A DNA stretch of 64,000 bases from Lophium mytilinum (lineage: Eukaryota; Ascomycota; Dothideomycetes; Mytilinidiales; Mytilinidiaceae): contig MU004188.1 in NCBI GenBank assembly GCA_010093605.1, positions 444,341 through 508,340 on the forward strand, in the 5' to 3' direction. Positions 54,316-64,000 of this stretch are shown one piece after another; within the stretch, counting starts at the first letter, position 1, and the number at the start of each line of letters is the position of its first letter. The position numbers and the translations under genes were made by a program. The notes below the pieces were generated by a model. The model saw nothing but the letters and a program-made list of their open reading frames with translations, had not been told where the DNA came from and did no database searches.

Positions 54316-55088
54316 ATGACAACCGACCTCTCCAAAACCGCCATCCTCCTCATCGACCCCTACAACGACTTCCTGCACCAAGAAGGCAAGCTCTTCCCCC
54401 TCCTCGCGGAATCCCTCAAGCACACCGAAACCGTCTCGCACATCTTCGAGCTTCTCACCGCCGCACGCGCCCACAAGATCCCCATCTACTACGGCCTGCA
54501 CCAGCCGTCCCGCCCGGGCAACTTCGAAGGCTGGAAGCACATGATGGCCGTCCATAACAGCCAGAAGGAGGGCAATGCGTTCGAAGAGGGCGCGTTCGGG
54601 GGCACTATTTACGAGGGCATGGAACCCAAGCTGGAGAATGGAGATGTGGTTGTTAGCAAGCATTGGTCGAGCAGGTAGGTTGCGCGTGTGTTGAGCTCGG
54701 GAGATGTGTATGCTGATTGGTGCAGTGCGTTCCAGAACACGGATCTGAACTATCAGCTTCGGCAGAGGGAGATTACGAAGGTTGTGTTGGCGGGGTTGAC
54801 GACGAATCACTGTGTGGAAGCGACGGCGAGATATGCGTATGATCTGTAAGTGTCACCGGTACGCCTATGGAAGACTTGACTCACTCATTTATTAGCGGAT
54901 ACGAGACGACTTTGTTGTAAGTTTTGAGGACATACATTGGAAATATTGTGCATACTGACGCGTTTATCAGATCTGATGCCACCGCAGGCTTTAGCAATGA
55001 GTTGAAAACTGCCGCCACAGATTTGATCTGGCCCCTTTTTGCGTCAAGGGTGATGACCGTCAAGGAATTCGTTGCAACATTGGAATAG
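54316..55088 (+). CDS. Isochorismatase-like cysteine hydrolase
   Basis: Four exons (54316-54674, 54726-54845, 54896-54916, 54971-55088) give 205 residues. The triad is visible: Asp in AILLIDPYNDFL, Lys in VVVSKHWSSS and the nucleophile Cys in AGLTTNHCVEATARYA. A GGTIYEGMEPKL region precedes the Lys. Family members hydrolyse isochorismate, nicotinamide-like or other small amides; the substrate here is open. The start at 54316 has a CCACCATG context. It is convergent with a Zn2Cys6 regulator, a common pairing in fungal accessory metabolism. Confidence 0.92.
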
Positions 55089-55212
55089 ACCAGCTGGAGG
55101 AAAGTACGCAGGTTTGCCATAGGAAAGAAAGAGGGAGAATAGGAGCTTGCTTTTGAAGACTGGGAGGAAAAGTAGTGAATCGTAAACGTTGCGGTTTCGC
55201 AGATTCATCTCG

Positions 55213-57009
55213 CTATGAAGCTTGATTCATCACATCATCGTGATATCTCGTGCGTTCAATATTTGCATATACGCCTCTGTCTAGCGTGAGTACACTTACA
55301 GGAGCAGGACAAGAGGAGTTCATACCTCCGGCTTTCCATCTCAGTGACATTAGTCTGAGTTTCTCCTTCATTAGTAGCATGTGCTGCTGCGTCTCGTTGC
55401 CATATCGCTCTTCCAGACGGCGATATATCGTGATCGCCTGATATGCCCAGAACAGTAAGAATGGAGATGCATCGGATATGTTAACAAGCCGGTCGCCGAA
55501 CCAAACCCCGGATGCCCAGGTCATTTCGTTGACCACTGGCCCTAGAAAGGCCATTTTCATGTCAAATTGCTCCAGGTCGGTTCGTTTCGCCTCCGGATCG
55601 TGTAGAGCAATGAGTGCACTGACATGACCTCACTTCAGCCCCTATAGCTTGATTCGAATTGAAGCATAGACTTACCTGTAGCAGATACTCGACTGCGCGC
55701 AAACAGCAGTCCGCTTAACGGAACCTTCAATGTATACAAGATTCAAGAGGGCTCGCAGCGTCCTATCAAGTTGCAAGCGCTCCGACTCGCGGAAAGCTTG
55801 ATCCTCAGATTCAGAGCTTCGTGCTTGGAAACGTAGTACACGACCGAGTATGAAAGTCGCTTGAGACATTCTTGCAAGCATACCCATTTCGATGGATGCT
55901 GGGGACGATGCGCGGAACGGTTCCCGAATAATATTCTGCAATACTTGTCAGCAATAAAGAATAGAGAGTATCTGTGGGAAGTTCGCACCCCTGATTCGAA
56001 AGCCTCATCATCCGCGGGTAGGTAGCTCGAAGATGCTGGCTCTTCCGTAGAGAGCATTTGGGTGGGATTGCCGAGCTGCATGGTCCTGAAGATGATGAGT
56101 GTTTGAGCAAGGAATAGGGTGCAAAGAACGTGAAAGAGACGGACCGGTCTAGCATCAGGAGTGCCCACCATGCCCTCTTTTTCTCCTCGGTCTCCAACGC
56201 AGCTTCGAGTGAAATAGATAGATCAGTAGTTTGCAAGCACTGATTTATGCCAATTGCTATACCGAAGCGCGCACATGAGCCGACGGACAAGTATGCTGCG
56301 GGATAGATGGCGTGCCCGAGCTCATATATGGTCAGGAGTATCTTAGCTTGTAGCAACTGAAGCGTTAAAACACCCACGTTTTCGGCCTCAAAGATGGCAT
56401 TGCGTATGGCCATGTATTCTATTACGGGGCGTGGTTCCTGAGCTGGGTGCCATAGTAGTAGTCTCATAGCGGAAAGCAACAGAAAGACATCAACGCCTCG
56501 CGAAATAAGGGGGTTCAATGAATGTTCATATAAGCGCTTCTTGGAGATTATGGGCATCCACCAGTGGACTTTCTCCCAATACTGCAAGGCTAGCGAAACG
56601 GGATCTCCTACATAGTCGGCGATGATTGGTGGGACAGTCCAGTTGGGTTTTGGCAGCTGCATGCGGCTCTGTTGGAACACACGATTGTCTAGAAAGTACA
56701 CAGCTGGGAAAGACTGGTTGCTGTCGGACGCTGTGAGGAGTGGCTGAGTCGAAGGCCATGCTCTCAAAGTACGGGCCTGCTGTGGACCATCATCATTAGG
56801 CGCAAAGATTCTGTATATTTTTGTTAGTTAGGAGTGAGGTATACTAGACTCAAGTGGCTTACCTAGAGTATTCGCACTCGAGATTCCTAGATGCACAGGC
56901 GGAGCATTTGGGTAGACGTTTGTCACAGCTTCGCTTCCGACGTCGACAGAAGGCACATGCAATTCCCTCTTGAGTCGCGACGGGAGCAGCAGCACCACTT
57001 GTCGTCATC
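55213..57009 (-). CDS. Zn2Cys6 fungal transcription factor
   Basis: From ATG 57009 (MTTSGAAAPVATQEGIA) the first exon encodes the full GAL4-type cluster CAFCRRRKRSCDKRLPKCSA then CASRNLECEYS, spaced C-2-C-6-C-6-C-2-C-6-C. After an intron near 56815-56865 the regulatory region reads QYWEKVHWWMPIISKKRLYE, VFLLLSAMRLLLWH and LLTIYELGHAIYPAAYLSVG, typical of the fungal-specific TF domain. Two or three further exons follow to a stop at 55213. It lies convergent to the hydrolase gene and may regulate it; that link is only positional. Confidence 0.88.
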
Positions 57010-57814
57010 TCTTTGGTCTTTAAGAGGGTTTGGTATGTTCAAGAGCATGATATGCACATGAATATGGATGAAGGCTAGCAATACAAAGGGACCAAGCGGC
57101 GCTGCATGTGTAGAATGCTAGCGCGTGGCTGACAAAGCAAGCAGCACCAATCACTCAGGTCAGCATTCCCTTGCATTTTCCTTCTTCACATCTCGAAGAA
57201 TGAGTTTGGCATTCACAGTTCGAAGGGCCCGCCCACGCACCGTTTAGCAGTAGATAATGCTAGAGCGCTTTGCAACCCGTCTCTCAGAACACTACATGAG
57301 GCCTATCAGTAGCAAAGCTATGGATAATTCCTCGTAGGCCTAGACACCAGTCTTATGCAAGGGAGAGCATGTCTAGAACCTCCATACATCCCCCATGACA
57401 GAATAGACGAGCTGTTGTAGTGCACTAGCATGGCAAGATAGCTTGAATCCACAACCACGGTTCGGCTTGACGTAGTGTCGAATAGCATTTGGTAGGCTAA
57501 ATATCTGGGGTTGCTGGTACACTACATGAGCAGCGGATGGCCGAGTCAAACCTTGAAAAGCCTTGCGCACTGTATCCACTAGTCCGATGCTGTCTGAGGT
57601 GGCCTGGCCAGGTTGCTGGGTAAGAAGTACTCAGAATTGAGCTTCTACCGACCTGGATTTCAGTAAGAGCTGTCTGACCAATCTCCTGCCGTGGAGAAGT
57701 CCAAGCAGACTCGTGGTATTGGTATGCTTCGCAAGAGCTGGGTTGCTGTCACTCTAGGGTGCTGGTGTACCTAGACGGCAATTCCGGGGGGAGCTGAGTC
57801 CTTGGTATGGGCTT
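57010..57814. other. Intergenic, no gene seen
   Basis: About 800 bp, promoter of the transcription factor and 3' flank of DBR1. Short frames have no domain. Confidence 0.45.
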
Positions 57815-59630
57815 TCACGACCAGCCGCGACCACCGCGTCCACGCCCGCCACCCCTACCGCCACCTCTCCACGGTCCACCTCCTCTATTACCTCCCCTAC
57901 CGCCTCGGCCTCTTCCGAAGCTCGACCCTCCGCGACCTCCCCGGAAGCCATCCCTCTGGATATCAGGCCTAGGCCCCTTCAACGCTCGTTGCTGGCTCTC
58001 TTCAGGTTCGGCATGGAATGGATTTGGGATCTGCAACAGATCGCAGAATCCTTGGGTGTGAGCATTGTTGTACTCTAGCGGCTGACCATCAACCTTCTCT
58101 CCTACTACGGGATCGTACGGCGTAGCTGTAATGTGGAAGTCTTCTGGGATAGTCATCTTCTCCGCGTTGACGATGTTCTCTTCGACCCATGCTTCTTCCT
58201 TTTCGATTAGCGGGCGGTAGTGCGCGTCGCCTTGATCGAAGGGAATACGCGCTTCAAGTTCGCCTAGAGCTAGGTCCGCAGCGAAGACGCGCGTGATGGC
58301 GAGCCATTCTTTGTCGTACGAAAGGCGGAGTGGGCGGATGAAAGGGGCCGATTCTATTGGTTCGACTTCCATGAGTTGAAGAAAGTGACGGTTGGGAAGG
58401 CATTTGTCTAATGCCAGGAACCGCGTCGTTTTGTTCTTGATGTCTGCTGGAGGTGGGAGAGTTTCGGGTTTCGACTGCGCGCCACCATTTGCAGGACGAG
58501 AGAAGGCTGCTGGTAGAAGGCTCCTGATATCTTCGGGCACTTCGGAAGGGGTTGCATCAGCGTGACCATTTGCCTTGTGAGTATCGCCGTTTGAAGCTTG
58601 TGTAGTTGGCAGCTGTGCTGGTGTTGCTGAATCGTCCTTGTCGTCTAAGTCGAGATCTATCTCGGCATCATTCTTTGGCGTCACCTGTGGAATTGCTGGA
58701 GTATCGTCATCCATATCGAGGTCAATCTCCTCATTGTTCTTCGGTAGAGCTTCTTTCGTCTGGGGCTCTTTTGCAGCTTCGGGGGGTCCCTCGTGATTCC
58801 AGATCGCCGAGTACTTGATATGCATATGTGCACTAAACCAATACGCGGGCCTGAGTCGATCTAGGACCAGCTTCGCCGCAACGCTTCCCAAAGTCCCATC
58901 TCGAGCCTCCTCTTCAAAATGTGACTTCTTCCGGAATAACGTCTTCCAATCGCCCTTCCACTCGATCCCTCGTGGCCAGTCATGGCTCAAGCCAATGTCA
59001 ACCTGGGTCCGTATCTGAAGTAGTTTCCGCGTGTCCAGCTCTCTGACATGGTATATGCTCTTGATATCATCCTGATTGTACGGCAACCGCTCGTGATGCT
59101 GTTTCTTGTAGTTGTACCCCTTCCAAATTCCAGAGAGCCCAGCTATCCTCAGTGATCCTAGGCGCACCACATTCGCAGCTCCCATGTAATAGATATTCGG
59201 CGCCACCCATCCACCATAGTATAGCTCCCACAGATAGTTGCTTGCTTCATGGTTCCCTCCGATGAATATGGTCAGGTAGGGAGCATCTCGCGCGCCGGAG
59301 TAGTACTCGTGGAAGTCGCCGATCTCGCGGTATTTCGCTGGCATGGACACCACGTTCAAGTCGTAGGCATTGCGGACTGACTAGCCATGTTAGGCACGAC
59401 CCTGTGGCCAAGAGGATTCAATGCTTACTTGGAAGTCCCCTCCTATTATTAGGAGGTCAACTCCGTCCCAGCCTTGTCGTTCGCAAGTGTCTTGGATGGA
59501 GGCGTAGATGGAATGCAATGTGCCGTGGCCCTAGCTGCGTGAGCGGAAGTTTGTTGGAGAGACAGGGTGCACGTACACATCCTTCGACTGCGATGCGCAG
59601 CCCTTGTGTCTCGACGACTCGGGTATCCAT
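57815..59630 (-). CDS. DBR1: RNA lariat debranching enzyme with RGG tail
   Basis: Three exons (59630-59577, 59530-59429, 59380-57815) give 573 residues. The metallophosphatase core shows IAVEGCGHGTLHSIY, VDLLIIGGDFQS, FIGGNHEASNYLWELYYGGW, GLSHDWPRGIEW and WFSAHMHIKYSA, the Mn/Fe-binding Asp, Asn and His residues of Dbr1. It cuts the 2'-5' bond of intron lariats in the nucleus. Then comes a long acidic disordered linker with two repeats (EEIDLDMDD, AEIDLDLDD) before the C-terminal domain. The protein ends in about 45 residues of RGG/RG repeats (FRGGRGG, GRGRGGRGG), not typical of Dbr1. It is head-to-head with an RNase P/MRP-type subunit gene. Confidence 0.95.
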
Positions 59631-59892
59631 CGCCGTTGTGCTGTTGGAGCCCGGAGGTGGTTGATTTGGAGGGGCGAGGTTGGTTCCTTAGCGTGGAGTT
59701 AAGCTCTGGGTAGCTTTCGTCCCAAAGCCTCTCGGAGGAGTCAACTACGAAAGTTACGCGTCTGTCTTTCGTGGAAGTCGTGGGGGAGTATGAACGAGGT
59801 TGTTGCTAAGAGACGGCATATTTTCACGCAGGTGCTCTTCACAAGGATACGCGATTTTTCAACCTAGACTTTCTTCCCAGCTCCAAACCAAC
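59631..59892. promoter_or_regulatory. Short divergent promoter, DBR1 / RPR2-like
   Basis: Only 262 bp separate the two starts. Both genes encode RNA-processing factors, so co-regulation is plausible. No clear box is recognised apart from CT-rich stretches. Confidence 0.5.
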
Positions 59893-60525
59893 ATGTCCGC
59901 CGCCAACGCGTCGGACAGACAGGCGGTACAGTCACGACTACGATACTTGAAAGATGCAGCTCACCTCCTGCACGCACAATCGCCAACAGCTGCAGCCGTT
60001 CTAGGCGCACAATACGACAAGCTCTTAGTGGACAGAAACCTCGACATTGAAGCTTCTCAAAAAGAATGGGATTCGCATCGCCGAGATATCTGCGGCGCAT
60101 GCGGAAATCTGTTGATCCCGGGACTATCTTGTCAAGTTACCCAAGAGACCAGTTCACCTAAAGCCTCGACGGGCCCAAAGTCGAAGAGACCAGTTGGTGA
60201 TGTTGAGAAAGAGATGGTGTACACCTGCGCCAAATGCGACGCAAAGACGATCCAACCCCTACAACGCCCAGCAAAACTCCTCAGGAGACAGCCCAGGATC
60301 TCCAAATCACAAGATCAGACGAATACAAACCCGAGAGCGACCGCGGTCTCCTCAGATGACACGTCGACAGCTCCAAAGTCGGCCAATGCAAGCAGCAAGA
60401 AGAGAGCCAAGGCAAGAAAGCAAGGCGGGTTGCAAGCTCTGTTGGACAAGTCGAAGAGCGATACGTCTAAGTCGCGCCAAGGAGACTTTGGCTTGGACCT
60501 GATGGACTTCATGAAGGGGACCTGA
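59893..60525 (+). CDS. RNase P/MRP subunit, Rpr2/Rpp21/Snm1 family
   Basis: Intronless, 210 residues from ATG 59893 (MSAANASDRQA), chosen over an upstream frame start because of the family length. A helical N-terminus (SRLRYLKDAAHLLHAQS) precedes the zinc site, two pairs CGACGNLLIPG and CAKCDAKT, with C/C ligands as in PF04032. The C-terminus is basic and Ser-rich, ending LDLMDFMKGT. It would bind the RNA of RNase P or MRP in the nucleus or nucleolus. Which of Rpr2 or Snm1 it is cannot be told here. Confidence 0.85.
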   Translation: MSAANASDRQAVQSRLRYLKDAAHLLHAQSPTAAAVLGAQYDKLLVDRNLDIEASQKEWDSHRRDICGACGNLLIPGLSCQVTQETSSPKASTGPKSKRPVGDVEKEMVYTCAKCDAKTIQPLQRPAKLLRRQPRISKSQDQTNTNPRATAVSSDDTSTAPKSANASSKKRAKARKQGGLQALLDKSKSDTSKSRQGDFGLDLMDFMKGT

Positions 60526-60867
60526 AGCTCTTTTTACATTCACCAAATTCCGCGTTTGGTAGGGCTGAAGATGACAGGGGTACCGCCCGATCCCGAGATT
60601 GCCCCACCGAGGGGCAGAAAAGTTTCGAGGCCTTCGTCATCCCGCAAAAGGAACCTTCGTGAACAGGCCACCAATAATACTAGCCTTCTATGAAGGATTT
60701 GGCTACTCACCTATAACATCCAAGGACCTCACACCTTTGCCATCTTATCTACACCTCGCACATAACTGCACTGCACAGCGCGAAGTCTCTCAAAGAGTCA
60801 TACACATCATCGCCAAACAATTGCGCCCAGTCGCCCAATATCAAATCCTCCTACAAATCAGCACAAA
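60526..60867. other. Intergenic, no gene seen
   Basis: 3' flank of the RNase P subunit gene and leader of ZPR1. Confidence 0.5.
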
Positions 60868-62520
60868 ATGGCAGCTCCCCCGCCAAGTATAGCGAAGGAC
60901 CTCTTCGAGGACATGGGACGCAAAGTAGCGGACGCGCAAGGCGAAGGAATTGACGACGGCGAGTCGAAAGTTGTCGACGAGATCGAGACGCTCTGCATGA
61001 ACTGCCATGAAAATGTACGTAAATCGCAGTACTTCTCTATACTTTGACAATACTGATTATGCACCAGGGCACCACACGACTCCTCCTCACCAAGATCCCC
61101 TTCTTCCGCGAAGTCATCATAATGTCATTCGACTGCCCCCACTGCAACTTCAAGAACTCCGAGGTCACGCCCGCCGGGGAGATACAACAACGCGGGTGCA
61201 AATACTCGTTCAAAGTAGACCGGGCTGCGGACCTCAACCGACAGATCGTAAAGAGCGATACTTGCATATTCAGGATAGAGGACATTGACTTGGAAATACC
61301 ACCAGGCCGGGGACAGCTGTCGAATGTGGAGGGCATCTTGAGCATGGTCGCCGAGGATCTTGCGCAGAAGCAGGCTGAGCGGAAAGAGCTTATACCAGAG
61401 GTCTATGAGCAGATCCAGGGCATCATCAGGACACTAGAAGCCATGAAGACTGGTCTTCAATTCCCATTCGCCATCACCGTGAATGATCCTGCAGGGAACT
61501 CGTGGATAGAGCCATCGCCAGACGACAAAGGCGGGAAGTACTCGCGACACGAGTACGCAAGGACCCCAGAGCAGAATGAAGCTATCGGACTCGGTGGCGG
61601 AGAAGAGGAGGCGGCGGCAGACGGAGACGCACCACCTACAGAATTGCGACCCGAATACCAAGCTTCGCAAATGTACCCCCACATGGCAGCGGCGGGCACC
61701 AACAACGTCGACGACGACGAGATCGAGGAAAACCAGGTCTACTCATTCCCGGCAACTTGTCCAGGCTGCACCAAGCCTTGCGCGACCAACATGAAGATGG
61801 TTAATATCCCCCACTTCAAGCAAGTCGTGCTGATGAGCACGGTATGCGAGTACTGCGGGTGTAAGTTCCCTATCAATCCGCCAAACTCAAACATATACTA
61901 ATCTTGTTACAGATAGAAGCAACGAGGTCAAAACCGGCGGCGCCGTCCCCGAAAAAGGCCGCCGCATCACCATCTCCGTCGAAAACAAAGCCGACCTCTC
62001 CCGCGACATCCTCAAATCCGGCTCCTGCGCCGTGCGCTGCCCAGAACTAAACCTCGAAATGGAACCCGGCACGCTCGAAGGCCGCTTCACCACCATCGAG
62101 GGCATCCTCACGCAGGTCCGCGACGACCTGCGCAACTCTACCTTCGACGAGGAGAGTGGCGGCAGTGGCAGCGACTCGGTGCAGAAGGAGTCGAAGGCGA
62201 AGTGGGACGCATTTTTCGATAAGATCTCGGCGGGGATTCGCGGGGATGTGAAGTTTACGCTGATTTTGGAGGATCCGTTGGCCGAGAGCTATGTGCAGAG
62301 CTTTACGGCGCCCGAGCCGGATCCGCAGATGACGGTGGAGGATTATGTGAGGACGCATCAGGAGGAGGAGGATTTGGGACTGAATGATATTAAGACCGAG
62401 GGGTATGAGGAGGGGCAGGCGCAGGAGGAGAAGGCGAAGGTGGAGGAGGCGAAGATAGAGGAGGCGAAGGCGAAGGCGGAGGAGGCGGCGAGTAATGGGA
62501 TGGTGGCGGAGGGGGGTTGA
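60868..62520 (+). CDS. ZPR1: Zinc-finger protein ZPR1
   Basis: Three exons (60868-61014, 61068-61860, 61913-62520) give 515 residues. Zinc finger 1 reads LCMNCHENGTTRLLLTKIPF and CPHCNFKNSEV. The A-domain continues with GCKYSFKVDRAADLNRQIVK and LEIPPGRGQLSNVEGIL. Finger 2 is CPGCTKPCATNMKMVNIPHF and VCEYCGYRSNEVKTGG, with the second domain mirroring the first (GTLEGRFTTIEGIL). ZPR1 chaperones newly made eEF1A and moves to the nucleolus on growth signals. The tail is a Glu/Ala/Lys-rich helix (EEAKIEEAKAKAEEAAS). Confidence 0.97.
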
Positions 62521-63398
62521 TTGGGGGGTTGAAGGTAGGGCGTGTATAGATACCAAGGCTTACTCTCACGAGCGATAGAGGTAGGCGATAGAGTGCATTG
62601 CGGTACTGATATTTTGGGATTGCGAAGAATATGATATTATCAATGTTAACCCCACCATCGTGGTTGACATCGTCTGAGGTCAGTCACCCGATATCATTTC
62701 GAAAAGTTCTATGAAATGGACTCCAAACTGCTTCGCATATCTGAAAGTGTATCAAGTCCCCCAATCGTGCCAAAGAGGTGTATACAATCCCTCACGATTT
62801 CAGCAATATCACCGCACCGCTTATCACTTATGATCTACAATTCCTTCACAGGCCCTGCCTAGGTACGTATCCGCCCTGTCCCTGGTCACCCCGACGTACA
62901 TTAATATCTCCTACGCGTCCCAGCACTACCATGAATTATGAGCCATCAAACACAGCCCCTAAGATATGGTGTTTGGAGGGGTATCAATAGGTGTCTAGAA
63001 TTCTGTTAGATCGATGATGATTTCCACCCGTTTTTGCGTAGGAGTGCAGGTGGTACTAACCTGGAGATCGGGAGATGGGGAGGGCGTATTGTGAGGCGGT
63101 AGTAGGTGAGAGGGTGCTTGTCGAGGTGGTGATGGCTCGCATGCAGCCGCGCGGGGTTGAGATAGAGCCGATACTGGTCGGTATGGTGATAGCTTGGGCT
63201 CGTTGTGTGGCCACGCTGTCTGGGTATCGTGTGGGTGTGGAGATTCGAGAAGTTGAAGTCTTGAGAGCAGCGGTACAGTGGTAGGATGGAAGAGCGTCGA
63301 GGAATCGGTTGTGAAGCGTTTTGATAGAGGGAAGTACCGAGAGTGTGATGTGAATGACCTCTTACATCTACGGGTACATTGCTCTTGCTTCCTGGAGC
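62521..63398. other. Intergenic, no convincing gene
   Basis: 3' flanks of ZPR1 and of the TPR gene. No gene is seen. Confidence 0.45.
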
Positions 63399-64000
63399 CT
63401 ATGGCTTCCATACCTGTTGGAGCGCAGAGTAATTCTCCATATATAGTTGAGTTCTTGGATGATCTGGTCCGAGTTTTTCTTGGAAGCCTGCGCATGCTCT
63501 CTGGTAGAGTTGTGAAGCTTCTTCATACTGCTGCCGTTGGTGTAGTACGTATGCAAGATTATGTACGCTCTGTAGCGTGTGTGGGTGCTCTTTCCCTAGC
63601 ACCTTCTCCCTCCATTCCAACACTTGTCGGTGTAAGGCCTCAGCGTCGGCGTACTTCCCCTGTTTGCTTAATGTTATCGCTATGTTATTTACGCTCGTTA
63701 GCGTGTTGGGATGCTCTTTCCCTAGCGTCTTTTCCCTCCTTTTAAGTACTTGTCGGTTTAAGGCCTCTACCTGCTTGTGCTTTCCCTGATTGCTTAGCAC
63801 CACCGCTAGGTTGTTCATGCTTACTAGCGTGTGTGGATGCTTTTTCCCTAATATGTTCTCCATCCCTTTTAAAGCTTGTCGACTTAAGGCCTCTGCCTGC
63901 TCGTACTTCCCCTGTTCTTTAAGCACTACCGCTAGGTCGTTTATGCTCGCCAGTGTGTCAGGATCTTCCGCTCCAAAAGCAGCCTCCTTTGCCTTTAATG
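63399..64000 (-). CDS. Kinesin-light-chain-type TPR protein, N-terminus beyond right edge
   Basis: Open from the right edge to a stop at 63399 (about 200 codons). It holds four 42-residue TPR units, for example INDLAVVLKEQGKYEQAEAL and VNNIAITLSKQGKYADAEAL, each ending LGKxHPxT, as in kinesin light chain-like TPR_10/TPR_12 repeats. The last unit is more diverged (HNLAYVLHQRQQYEEASQLY) and caps the array. In fungi such repeats often form the C-terminus of NB-ARC (STAND/NLR-like) proteins; the nucleotide-binding part, if present, would lie outside the window. The near-identical inner repeats suggest recent repeat expansion. Confidence 0.88.
   Translation of the reverse strand, partial: LKAKEAAFGAEDPDTLASINDLAVVLKEQGKYEQAEALSRQALKGMENILGKKHPHTLVSMNNLAVVLSNQGKHKQVEALNRQVLKRREKTLGKEHPNTLTSVNNIAITLSKQGKYADAEALHRQVLEWREKVLGKEHPHTLQSVHNLAYVLHQRQQYEEASQLYQRACAGFQEKLGPDHPRTQLYMENYSALQQVWKP

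Noticed and set aside
54286-54810. 174-codon minus-strand frame over the hydrolase gene
   Set aside because: Antisense shadow of the isochorismatase exons, which carry all catalytic residues.
62047-62556. Leu/Arg-rich minus-strand frame over ZPR1
   Set aside because: Shadow of the ZPR1 third exon; composition follows from the acidic coding strand.

Overview
The window is nuclear DNA of a filamentous ascomycete (Pezizomycotina; a Dothideomycete-like genome is my guess, not proven). The signs are genes broken by 45-60 nt introns with GTAAGT-type donors, 2EXR/F-box-like LPREIRDxIY families, Zn2Cys6 and FUSC-type families, DUF-type secreted proteins, a pogo/Fot1-class DNA transposon, and mitochondrial and RNA-processing housekeeping genes of fungal type. 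Many genes had to be joined across introns by hand, so exon borders are inferred from splice consensus and frame.

Layout. 1-8 kb: four same-strand (minus) F-box-like/2EXR-type paralogues, the first cut by the left edge. 8.4-10.1 kb: a membrane-anchored FAD-linked (BBE-type) oxidoreductase. 10.9-15.3 kb: a small coiled-coil protein, a mitochondrial rhomboid protease (PCP1/PARL type) and a hot-dog thioesterase. 15.3-18.5 kb: a gene-poor patch holding four tandem ~200-bp units that look like structured RNA-polymerase-III (tRNA/SINE-like) genes, then a broken paralogue of the next gene family. 19-22 kb: a head-to-head pair of paralogous F-box-like genes. 22.4-31.8 kb: a housekeeping block with MSH5 (meiotic MutS), HSP78 (mitochondrial ClpB-type disaggregase), eEF1B and a class-1 dihydroorotate dehydrogenase. 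32-42 kb: a small secreted cysteine-rich protein, a large multi-exon secreted protein, a GNAT acetyltransferase, an FMN reductase and a Cys-rich GPI-like protein. 43-46 kb: a large multi-exon membrane protein.

46-54 kb is accessory DNA: a complete-ended but dead pogo-type transposon (40-bp perfect terminal inverted repeats, TA target duplication) sitting just upstream of a small conserved-looking gene, a Ty3/gypsy reverse-transcriptase relic, a second small secreted Cys-rich gene and a truncated FUSC transporter. 54-57 kb holds a convergent isochorismatase-like hydrolase and Zn2Cys6 regulator. 57.8-62.5 kb returns to core functions: DBR1 (lariat debranching, with an unusual RGG tail) head-to-head with an RNase P/MRP Rpr2/Rpp21-type subunit, then ZPR1. 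The right edge cuts a TPR-repeat protein.

The strongest novel signal is the tandem array of four minus-strand units at 15.69-16.62 kb. Each has a 5' hairpin and a perfect central hairpin whose stem sequences differ between units while pairing is kept. Each also has a conserved UUCG-like hairpin, a tRNA B-box-like element, an upstream TATA-like element and, in the best copies, a 3' T-rich stretch.
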